Part shown: piece by piece, positions 7,725 through 13,715 of the stretch | Numbering within the stretch: the stretch's first letter is position 1 | How the letters are laid out: the number at the start of each line of letters is the position of its first letter | NCBI GenBank assembly: GCA_964423745.1 | Contig: CAYRGG010000069.1 | Coordinates: forward strand, 1-17,794 | Reading direction: 5' to 3' | From: CAYRGG01 sp964423745 | Lineage (GTDB): Bacteria > Pseudomonadota > Gammaproteobacteria > Competibacterales > Competibacteraceae | DNA length: 17,794 nt | Made by a program: the position numbers and the translations under genes | Notes under the pieces: model-generated | The model's database searches: none | Told to the model about the DNA's origin: nothing | Seen by the model: the letters and a program-made list of their open reading frames with translations, nothing else

Positions 7725-9845
7725 ATGACAACATCTGGGCTTGCGCGTATCTTTAAGCCGCGTTCTGTGGCGGTGATCGGTGCTTCTGAGAAACCCGGCA
7801 AACGCGGTCGCTTGGCCATCGAGCGTCTTCTTAAAGATGGCTATCAAGGCGCTGTCCTGCCCATCCATCCTACGGCTAAAACGATTCTTGGTCTGCCTGC
7901 TTACCCTACCATCGAAGTCACACCAGAGGCTGTGGATTTAGCGCTTATTTGCACCCCCGCCGCCACCGTACCGGATCTTATCGCTGCCTGCGGTCGTAAG
8001 GGCTTGGCCGGTGTCGTGGTTCTTGCGGTTGGTTTTGCGGAAAGCGGCCCTGAGGGTCGCCTTTTGGAAGATCAAGCTGCTACGGCGGCAAAGGCGGCGG
8101 ACGTGCGACTCATTGGACCGAACACTTCGGGTCTTTTCAATTTGCATGAACTTTTAAACTTGCACGGCATCGATGGGTTGACACCCGGCGGAGTTGCGGT
8201 CATCTCTCAGTCCGGCAATGTGGCCCTGTCGATCTTTACGCAAGGACAACAGGCAGGTCTGGGTTTTAGTTTTTATGTGGGGGTTGGCAATCAAACGGAT
8301 GTGGGATTCGACGAGTATCTGGCCTTTGCTGCGGAAGACCCGAACACGACCGCAGTGATTCTCTATATAGAAGGCATCAAAAAAGGTCCCGCGGTGTTGT
8401 CGGCGATCCGTGGGGTTGCCGCAAAAAAACCGGTGATTCTCTATAAAACTGGCCGTACCGAAGCGGGAGCCCGTTCCGCCCAATCCCATACGGGCGTCCT
8501 TGCTGGTCATTTTGCCCTGGCGGAGCAGCTCTTTCAACAAGCAGGGGCTTTAGTGCTGCGTCGTTCGGACACATTAGTCCCTGTCGCCCAAGGTTTGAGC
8601 TTCTGCCCTGCCACAAAAGGCAACCGAGTAGCTATCTTGACGGATGGTGGCGGTCATGGGGTTATTGCCACCGACGCTGTCGTGGAAGCCGGTCTATCGC
8701 TAGCTATGTTATCTCAGCAAACTAAAATCAGTTTACGAGCAACACTCGGACCTTTTGCAACCCTGAGTAACCCGGTAGACATGGTGGGTGCCAGCGACTC
8801 GAATCCCTATGTTTTCGCCACTTGTGCCCATGTACTGGCAACCGATCCAGACATCGACATGGTATTAATCACCGGATTATTTGGCGGTTATGGATTACGC
8901 TTTGATGCCTCCCTTGAGAAGACTGAGGTGACAGCGGCAACGGCGTTGGCAACCATCCAACGCACCACGGGTAAGCCAATTATGGTTCACTCTCTCTATG
9001 CCTCGGCCAGCACGGCGCCGCTATTGACTCTTATTAAATCTAAGATTCCTGTGCAGTCATCCATCGAGTTAGCGGCTGAAGCCTTAGCACAATTGGCACA
9101 CCGCACCCAAATGAAAGTGAGTAATGAAACAACCAATACCTTTTTTGAACAATCTACACCGATTGCCCCCAGTGCGCCTATGGCACTCACCGAACCTGAA
9201 GCCCGTAGGCTACTTGAGGCACACGGTTTTTCCCTAAAAGACTGGCTGTTTTGTACGTCTGAAGCAGACACCGCGACTGCCGCACAGCGTTTTAGTGACA
9301 CCCCAGTAGCCGTTAAATTAGTTTCCCGGACTATTTTGCATAAATCTGAGGCTGGCGGTGTTGTATTGCATGTCGCTGGAGAAAATGAACTACGGGACGC
9401 TTGGCGACAAATCGTCACCAATGCGAAAACTTACGATGGGACAGCTGACGTGCAAGGCGTATTGGTAGCGCCCATGGCGATTGCTGGTGTTGAGATGATT
9501 TTAGGTTTGCTACGTGATGCCACCTATGGACCTGTTATCATGGTGGGTTTTGGGGGAATCTTTGTCGAGCTTTTACAAGATGTCGTTTTCCGAGCGCCAC
9601 CCATCGACCAAGCAGAGGCATTGACTATGCTGAATACATTACGGGGACAAAAATTGCTCAATGGCATACGCGGTTCGGCGTCCATTGATAAAGAGGCCCT
9701 TGCTGAGCTTATCGTCGCCCTCGGCGATTTAGCCCTTAAGCGACCCAATATCCTTGAACTGGATCTCAATCCCGTGATCGCTCATGCTAAAGGAGCGGAC
9801 ATTGTCGATGTTCGAGCTGTGCTTGATACCGAGATAGAGTCATAA
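7725..9845 (+). CDS. ADP-forming acyl-CoA synthetase (acetate-CoA ligase family)
   Basis: This 706-residue enzyme belongs to the NDP-forming acyl-CoA synthetases, which interconvert acyl-CoA, ADP and phosphate with acid, CoA and ATP. The order is an N-terminal CoA-binding domain (about 5-135, with SVAVIGASEKPGKRG), then succinyl-CoA-ligase-like domains (about 150-460) with SQSGN (161-165) and the SHTG motif. In SHTG, His255 should be the phosphorylated residue. A C-terminal ATP-grasp domain (about 485-700) contains VAVKLVSRTILHKSEAGGV and later VGFGGIFVE and LDLNPV. No C-terminal GNAT domain is present, unlike the ~900-residue Pat-type proteins. It is the last gene of the operon, 11 bp after the enoyl-CoA hydratase. 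Similar enzymes act on acetate, pimelate or cinnamate-type acids; the substrate here is not readable. The direction could be either activation or energy-yielding thioester cleavage. Confidence 0.9.
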   Translation: MTTSGLARIFKPRSVAVIGASEKPGKRGRLAIERLLKDGYQGAVLPIHPTAKTILGLPAYPTIEVTPEAVDLALICTPAATVPDLIAACGRKGLAGVVVLAVGFAESGPEGRLLEDQAATAAKAADVRLIGPNTSGLFNLHELLNLHGIDGLTPGGVAVISQSGNVALSIFTQGQQAGLGFSFYVGVGNQTDVGFDEYLAFAAEDPNTTAVILYIEGIKKGPAVLSAIRGVAAKKPVILYKTGRTEAGARSAQSHTGVLAGHFALAEQLFQQAGALVLRRSDTLVPVAQGLSFCPATKGNRVAILTDGGGHGVIATDAVVEAGLSLAMLSQQTKISLRATLGPFATLSNPVDMVGASDSNPYVFATCAHVLATDPDIDMVLITGLFGGYGLRFDASLEKTEVTAATALATIQRTTGKPIMVHSLYASASTAPLLTLIKSKIPVQSSIELAAEALAQLAHRTQMKVSNETTNTFFEQSTPIAPSAPMALTEPEARRLLEAHGFSLKDWLFCTSEADTATAAQRFSDTPVAVKLVSRTILHKSEAGGVVLHVAGENELRDAWRQIVTNAKTYDGTADVQGVLVAPMAIAGVEMILGLLRDATYGPVIMVGFGGIFVELLQDVVFRAPPIDQAEALTMLNTLRGQKLLNGIRGSASIDKEALAELIVALGDLALKRPNILELDLNPVIAHAKGADIVDVRAVLDTEIES

Positions 9846-9937
9846 AGAGCCAAAAGATAACGTACCAGATAATACAGACGATCCTATAAAAACCCCCTAT
9901 CAGCGACAACCATACACATCATCATCTACTACTTTCA

Positions 9938-9975
9938 TCTTAAGCCATTCGTTGCGTCTTAAGCCATCCGTTGGA
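9938..9975. repeat. 19-bp tandem repeat, two copies
   Basis: TCTTAAGCCATTCGTTGCG (9938-9956) is followed directly by a second copy that differs at three positions (9957-9975). It lies in the 192-bp gap between the CoA ligase gene and the toxin-like gene. A small perfect hairpin (GCAAAG, GGG, CTTTGC at 9983-9997) follows. No gene or recognisable terminator is visible in this gap. The repeat could be an operator or just a duplication. Confidence 0.6.
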
Positions 9976-10037
9976 TTGTCTGGCAAAGGGGCTTTGCTCT
10001 AAGGTAAACGCCTTGTTCATCATATGAGGCGCAATCC

Positions 10038-11114
10038 ATGCCAGGCCCTTTTTCAATCACCACACCGATCAAACCACCCCCCACAGCAACAAGCTCTCAA
10101 CAACCCATCGACACCACCCCCTGGATCAGCGAAGCGGTTGATGCGGCCGTTGCCGAGCGCTTCCAGCAGCTACTGTGTCTAGAGCACATGCACTGCCCCG
10201 ATGACCCGAGTGAGGCTGAGCCATCCTCAGCACAACCCGTCCCTGAAGAAGCCCAGGAGAAGGCGGACTGGCGCCGTGCCTTTGCGCCCCACGAGGCCGC
10301 TACCCTGGCCGCCCAGCGTGAGGCCGATGCGCTCTACTGGCGCACCATGGAACAGCGCTACCCCTACCTTGCTAGCAAACCGCTAGAGTCTACCCCGCCG
10401 TCAGAACCCCAAGCCGATCCCGCACCAGGACCCTACACCACACCCCTTACCATCCCAAGTCCTGTTATCCTGATGACCCCGGCTACCCAGGCACAACCTA
10501 CTCACCTGCCAGGGCGTGACGCGACCGCTGTTTCCCCCACCAAACCGACGGCTTCCCCATCCCTGAGCCGCTGGGACCCACGCTGGTCTACAATGACAAA
10601 GCAGCCCCGCATCGAGGTTGACTTAGGCCCCCTGCGCCCGGCTGAGGGACTACCTAGCATCACCCCCGCCTCAGGTGAGGTGGGGGGTGAGCCTATGGGG
10701 CCACGCTCAGTTAATCAATCCCATGTCAAATCCGACCAAAAAACCAGCGTTCGCAACGAGAACTCCATGGCCGATCAGTTAGCGAGGGAAGGCTACCGGG
10801 TCATTCAAAACCCGCGCATCCCGCCTGAGCAAATGACGGAGCAAGGGCTAGATTCTGAAAAGAACCCTGACTTCATCATCGAGGGACGGGTATTTGATCT
10901 CTATACTCCCATCGTGACGACGGCCAGCCAAGTGTATTTAGGTATTGCAAAAAAAATCAATGACGGGCAAACCGATCGAGTGGTGGTGGATTTGCGCCAC
11001 ACGCAGACGACTCGGGCAGAATTGGAAGCAGAACTCAAAACCTATCCCATCGAAGGACTGAAAGAGGTCATCACCGTCACAGAATATGGCGTTGGCCATG
11101 CGTTTCCTAAATAA
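10038..11114 (+). CDS. Proline-rich protein with C-terminal CdiA-CT-like tRNase toxin domain
   Basis: The 358-residue product has two parts. Residues 1-235 are rich in Pro, Thr, Ser and Ala, with one charged, possibly helical block at about 65-110. There is no signal peptide, membrane segment, haemagglutinin repeat, VENN motif, Rhs repeat or PAAR domain that I can recognise. Residues 240-350 match the pattern of the CdiA C-terminal nuclease family (PD-(D/E)xK-like tRNases): RNENSMADQLAREGYRVIQN (239-258), KNPDFIIEGRVFDLYTP (275-291), KINDGQTDRVVVDL (306-319) and YPIEGLKEV (336-344). Family knowledge predicts tRNA cleavage in a target cell. A TAA at 10005 closes the frame upstream, so no larger delivery protein continues into it; GAGG at 10026-10029 precedes the ATG. 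A probable immunity gene follows. The coding strand is visibly richer in C than neighbouring genes, which suggests horizontal acquisition. Confidence 0.78.
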   Translation: MPGPFSITTPIKPPPTATSSQQPIDTTPWISEAVDAAVAERFQQLLCLEHMHCPDDPSEAEPSSAQPVPEEAQEKADWRRAFAPHEAATLAAQREADALYWRTMEQRYPYLASKPLESTPPSEPQADPAPGPYTTPLTIPSPVILMTPATQAQPTHLPGRDATAVSPTKPTASPSLSRWDPRWSTMTKQPRIEVDLGPLRPAEGLPSITPASGEVGGEPMGPRSVNQSHVKSDQKTSVRNENSMADQLAREGYRVIQNPRIPPEQMTEQGLDSEKNPDFIIEGRVFDLYTPIVTTASQVYLGIAKKINDGQTDRVVVDLRHTQTTRAELEAELKTYPIEGLKEVITVTEYGVGHAFPK

Positions 11115-11142
11115 TTTTTTCAAACTAAGAGGAACAAACTCA

Positions 11143-11631
11143 ATGGCATTTAATAGTTATTTTGAACTTGATACTACTGCTACACCTGAGGAGGTCAAAG
11201 CACTCATCAAACAGGCACTACCCTTTGACGACCATGACTTCAGGGATCTTCTGGGGCTGGTGGATGCTAGTAGTTGTATTAGTGTTCAACGGCTAAAACT
11301 ACCATTTCCTGACCCCACCTGTCAGGAGGTCGGCATTGACCCTAAACTCATCATCGGCATCACCTGCCGGGATAAACTCGACTTTGACCTGGTAAATCAA
11401 TGGGAGAGAAACTGCGTCAAGATTTCCATGCTGCTACTCAAAGCCTATCCCGGTGATGCGCTGCAGTTCATTTACGACGATATCCCTCGGCTGATGCGCA
11501 AAGACGGTGAGCTTTACTTGCTCAATCGCGAGTATTGCTGGGTACAAGGTGATGGCACACCAGCGCCAGAACTGGCATTGATTGACTTGCCCTATACCTT
11601 CCGCGACTTCCCAGGTTTGACGATAAAATAA
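11143..11631 (+). CDS. Probable immunity protein, SitI3-like
   Basis: This 162-residue acidic, soluble protein follows the CdiA-CT-like toxin gene by 28 bp. The start at 11143 is supported by AAGAGGA (11127-11133) and by the product beginning MAFNSYFELDTTATPEEVKA. An N-terminal (F/Y)xLEL-like strand followed by a helix, and a late segment LLLKAYPGDALQFI through LMRKDGELYLLNREYCW (97-133), resemble the SitI3 immunity family described with Myxococcus Sit toxins. I place it there from pattern memory only. Position, size and charge fit a cognate immunity protein that binds and neutralises the upstream toxin in the cytoplasm. It has more ordinary base composition than the toxin N-terminal region. 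If the SitI3 likeness fails, it is still best called a cognate-immunity candidate from its position. Confidence 0.65.
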   Translation: MAFNSYFELDTTATPEEVKALIKQALPFDDHDFRDLLGLVDASSCISVQRLKLPFPDPTCQEVGIDPKLIIGITCRDKLDFDLVNQWERNCVKISMLLLKAYPGDALQFIYDDIPRLMRKDGELYLLNREYCWVQGDGTPAPELALIDLPYTFRDFPGLTIK

Positions 11632-11777
11632 AAAAACTTGCAAACCTTTTTACCTCAGATATGGTCTTTAAAGAGTGTTACCTGAAGCACCTAGCGACTC
11701 GGTAGCTAACGCTGGACTTACATAACATACAACTAATGTGGGTAAAACCTGGATTCGCAATTTATAGGTCATTTAAG

Positions 11778-12158
11778 ATGTACATTGCTACAACAACTCA
11801 ACTTGTAAAACGTGTATTTGGTGCCACTTTGCTTGTTCCATGTTTGGCCTGGGCGGGCAAAGCAGACGTGTTAGAGGCGCACATTGTAGAAACCGGTACG
11901 GATACCTATCGTGTCACAGCAACCGTTCGCCACGACGATGCTGGCTGGGATCATTATGCAGATAAGTGGGATGTGGTAGGACCCGATGGGCAAGTTTTCG
12001 GTACCCGAAAATTACTCCATCCCCATGTGGATGAACAACCCTTCACCCGCAGCCTGGATGACGTAACAATCCCGCCAGAGGTACAAACCGTCACAGTCCA
12101 AGCCCACGACTCAGTACATGGTTATGGCGGCAGCAAAGTATCAGCGGACGTTCCCTAA
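11778..12158 (+). CDS. Small exported protein of unknown function
   Basis: The 126-residue product has a Sec signal peptide: a basic Lys11-Arg12, the hydrophobic run VFGATLLVPCLAWA, and an AWA cleavage site after Ala26. The mature part of about 100 residues looks like a single beta-rich domain. Its conserved core includes RHDDAGWDHYADKWDVVGPD (51-70), GTRKLLHPHVDEQPFTRSL (75-93) and AHDSVHGYGG (109-118). I recognise this as a conserved family of uncharacterised proteobacterial periplasmic proteins; several His and Asp residues (His81, His83, Asp85, His110, His114) could bind metal, but that is conjecture. An in-frame ATG 14 codons upstream would spoil the signal peptide, so 11778 is preferred. 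It lies 27 bp before the TVP38-like gene and may be cotranscribed with it. Confidence 0.8.
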   Translation: MYIATTTQLVKRVFGATLLVPCLAWAGKADVLEAHIVETGTDTYRVTATVRHDDAGWDHYADKWDVVGPDGQVFGTRKLLHPHVDEQPFTRSLDDVTIPPEVQTVTVQAHDSVHGYGGSKVSADVP

Positions 12159-12185
12159 CGGATTATTAATGGAGCACTAATAGCC

Positions 12186-12938
12186 ATGACCAAGCTAGCC
12201 AATAGGGTCTTTAACACCTTCTGGTTTAAGGCGCTGCTTACCCTTGGACCTTTTATACTGCTGGGTTTTGCTTGGCAGTGGCTTCCTTTACAGAGTTGGT
12301 TATCCGTCCAGGATTTAACTGATCAAATTAACCAGTTAGGTAAAACGCCGCTGGGTTTTCCGCTCATTTTATTGATTTATGCCATCGGTTGCGTACTGGC
12401 ATTGCCCATTCTATTTCTCATTGTCACCAGCGCCTTGCTATTTGGTCCCCTGCTAGGTTTTGTTTACGCCATCGTGGGCACAGGGGTGGGCGCTGCCTCC
12501 ACCTACGGCGCTGGTTATCTGTTGGGCCACCACACCCTTCGCCATTATGCGGGCTCACACGTCAATCGTTTAGATGTCATGTTGGCCAAACGGGGTATTC
12601 TGACATCCGCGATGATCCGTTGGATACCGGTTGCGGCGCCGTTCACCGTGGTCAATATGGTGGCGGGCGCTTCTCATATTCGTTTTTGGGATTATATGCT
12701 AGGCACCCTATTGGGTATGTTACCGGTAACCCTAGGTTTGACCATCTTTGCGGATGGTATTACCAAGGCTTTTCAAAACCCACAACCTCAAAATCTCCTT
12801 TGGGTCGCGGTTATTATTGGCGTGGGTGCATTGGCATCCTTTAGCTTACGGCGTTGGCTACGGCATTCTGGCAGTTCCCCTGACCCTGATATTGAGACGT
12901 CCACTTCGTCCAAAGATACAAATCATAGTATCAAATGA
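12186..12938 (+). CDS. TVP38/TMEM64 (DedA-superfamily) membrane protein
   Basis: This 250-residue inner-membrane protein has a short N-terminal transmembrane segment (about 15-32) and the SNARE_assoc/VTT core (about 60-195). The core carries FGPLLGFVYAIVGTGVGAA (86-104) and GYLLG (110-114), with two re-entrant-like hydrophobic segments. It also contains the conserved RWIPVAAPFTVVNMVAGAS (145-163), a further helix near 172-190 and a last helix at about 203-222. The family is linked to phospholipid scrambling or flipping and membrane homeostasis, but individual substrates are mostly unknown. The C-terminal ~25 residues are polar. It starts 27 bp after the exported-protein gene and is convergent with the parDE remnant. 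A GGAG at 12171-12174 provides a ribosome binding site. Confidence 0.9.
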   Translation: MTKLANRVFNTFWFKALLTLGPFILLGFAWQWLPLQSWLSVQDLTDQINQLGKTPLGFPLILLIYAIGCVLALPILFLIVTSALLFGPLLGFVYAIVGTGVGAASTYGAGYLLGHHTLRHYAGSHVNRLDVMLAKRGILTSAMIRWIPVAAPFTVVNMVAGASHIRFWDYMLGTLLGMLPVTLGLTIFADGITKAFQNPQPQNLLWVAVIIGVGALASFSLRRWLRHSGSSPDPDIETSTSSKDTNHSIK

Positions 12939-12974
12939 ACTTGGGACGATTAGCCCGAGATAGAAGCAAACACG

Positions 12975-13004
12975 TCTGTACCCTAACTATCTGTACCCTA
13001 ACTA
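12975..13004. repeat. Perfect 15-bp tandem duplication at the parE 3' end
   Basis: TCTGTACCCTAACTA occurs twice in direct succession (12975-12989 and 12990-13004). The right-hand copy contains the parE stop codon (minus strand TAG, 13004-13002), so the duplication extends the 3' flank without altering the reading frame. It looks like a recent slippage event. Confidence 0.85.
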
Positions 13005-13289
13005 GAAGGCTCTATCGGTATCTTGTTTTCCCAAAATACTCATAATTTCGACCGTTTCACCTTCAACACGGTAATAGATGCTGTCAACACCGCATACGCT
13101 GCGTCTATAGCCGAGGCGGATATGGTCTACAGACTGATACAGATAGGGTTGTTAGGCCAACTCCTCAAAACGATCAAAGAAGGCTTCAAAATACCGATCT
13201 GCCTGCTCTTCGCCGTATTCCCGAACCCCCCGCCTGTAAATCCTTTTAAGATCTTCTTTTGCGTCCTCGCTGAGCCTATAGATCCCCAT
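13002..13289 (-). pseudogene. parE: ParE-family toxin interrupted by an in-frame stop
   Basis: The reading frame starts at ATG 13289, overlapping the end of parD by 14 bp as in intact parDE operons. It encodes MGIYRLSEDAKEDLKRIYRR and continues through FEELA (residue 45), where TAA (13154-13152) stops it. The same frame then runs on without further stops as QPYLYQSVDHIRLGYRRSVCG, then VDSIYYRVEGETVEIMSILGKQD, to TAG at 13002. Together the two parts equal a full 95-residue RelE/ParE toxin. ParE toxins poison DNA gyrase. The lost half holds the core beta strands and the C-terminus, so the 45-residue fragment is very unlikely to be active. No frameshift is present; a single base change (for example CAA or GAA to TAA) explains it. 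A sequencing error is possible. Confidence 0.87.
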
Positions 13290-13533
13290 TGAGCTTTAAC
13301 TCTTCCTTTGCCTCTGCCCGGATTTCATGGGCGGTTTTATCTGTAAAACCGCTCTTTTCGGCCTGAATGAGTTTAGCGCGAATGATGGCCAGTTCCCTCT
13401 CCTGCTCCTCGGTGCGGGCCTTGCGTATCAAGTCATTCACCACATCGCTTTTGCTGGTGTACTCTCGACTCTCAACCTGAGCTTTTAACCAATCATCGTT
13501 TGGCTCCGTAAAGGAAATACTCTGCCGTGTCAT
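13276..13533 (-). CDS. parD: ParD-like ribbon-helix-helix antitoxin
   Basis: The 85-residue protein has an N-terminal ribbon-helix-helix DNA-binding domain: MTRQSISFTEPNDDWLKAQV supplies the strand and first helix, and YTSKSDVVNDLIRKAR (25-40) the turn and second helix. A charged helical C-terminus rich in Glu and Lys binds the toxin. Start at 13533 is set by a perfect GGAGG seven bases upstream. ParD antitoxins neutralise the cognate ParE toxin and repress their own operon; here the partner gene carries a nonsense codon while this gene is intact. The gene overlaps parE by 14 bp. A 29-bp palindrome upstream is a likely operator. Confidence 0.9.
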   Translation of the reverse strand: MTRQSISFTEPNDDWLKAQVESREYTSKSDVVNDLIRKARTEEQERELAIIRAKLIQAEKSGFTDKTAHEIRAEAKEELKLNGDL

Positions 13534-13549
13534 TATGAAACCTCCATAC

Positions 13550-13578
13550 TGGTGCTTTAATGATTCATTATTGCACCA
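13550..13578. promoter_or_regulatory. Likely ParD operator, perfect 29-bp inverted repeat
   Basis: Every base from 13550 to 13563 pairs symmetrically with 13565-13578 about the centre at 13564: TGGTGC and GCACCA on the outside, AATGA and TCATT inside. It lies 17 bp upstream of the parD start codon. On the minus strand it overlaps a probable -10 region (AATAAT), about 17 bp after a weak TGTACA. Ribbon-helix-helix antitoxins bind such palindromes to repress their own operon. Assignment to ParD is inferred from position. Confidence 0.72.
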
Positions 13579-13635
13579 AAAAAGCACCGATGTACAGCTA
13601 AAACCTGCATGACTACAGTCTTTTTCTCCAGAGGT

Positions 13636-13656
13636 TTGGGGGCAGACAGCCCCCAA
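13636..13656. other. GC-rich hairpin between thiC and parD
   Basis: TTGGGGGC (13636-13643) and GCCCCCAA (13649-13656) form a perfect 8-bp stem with loop AGACA. It lies 60 bp beyond the thiC stop codon and upstream of the parD promoter, so it could stop thiC transcripts or protect their 3' end. On the minus strand no T-run follows it (AAACCTCTGG), so it is not a standard Rho-independent terminator. Confidence 0.5.
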
Positions 13657-13715
13657 TGAAAAGAGCCTATGAGCGAAGCGAACTCCGTAAAAAAATCCGA
13701 CAAGGCTCCCAAGCA

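Noticed and set aside
8154..8540. Open frame of 128 codons on the minus strand inside the CoA ligase gene
   Set aside because: It lies entirely within a well-supported gene in the opposite frame, has no start context, and its translation looks random.
11086..11142. Earlier start for the immunity gene overlapping the toxin gene
   Set aside because: The 19 additional residues are unlike the start of the related family, while the ATG at 11143 has a good Shine-Dalgarno sequence.
13023..13292. Plus-strand frame of 89 codons between the TVP38-like gene and parD
   Set aside because: The minus strand encodes a clear ParE-like sequence interrupted by one stop; the plus-strand frame is its shadow.
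13636..13656. GC-rich hairpin considered as a thiC terminator
   Set aside because: No T-run follows on the minus strand, so I list it only as a hairpin, not as a Rho-independent terminator.
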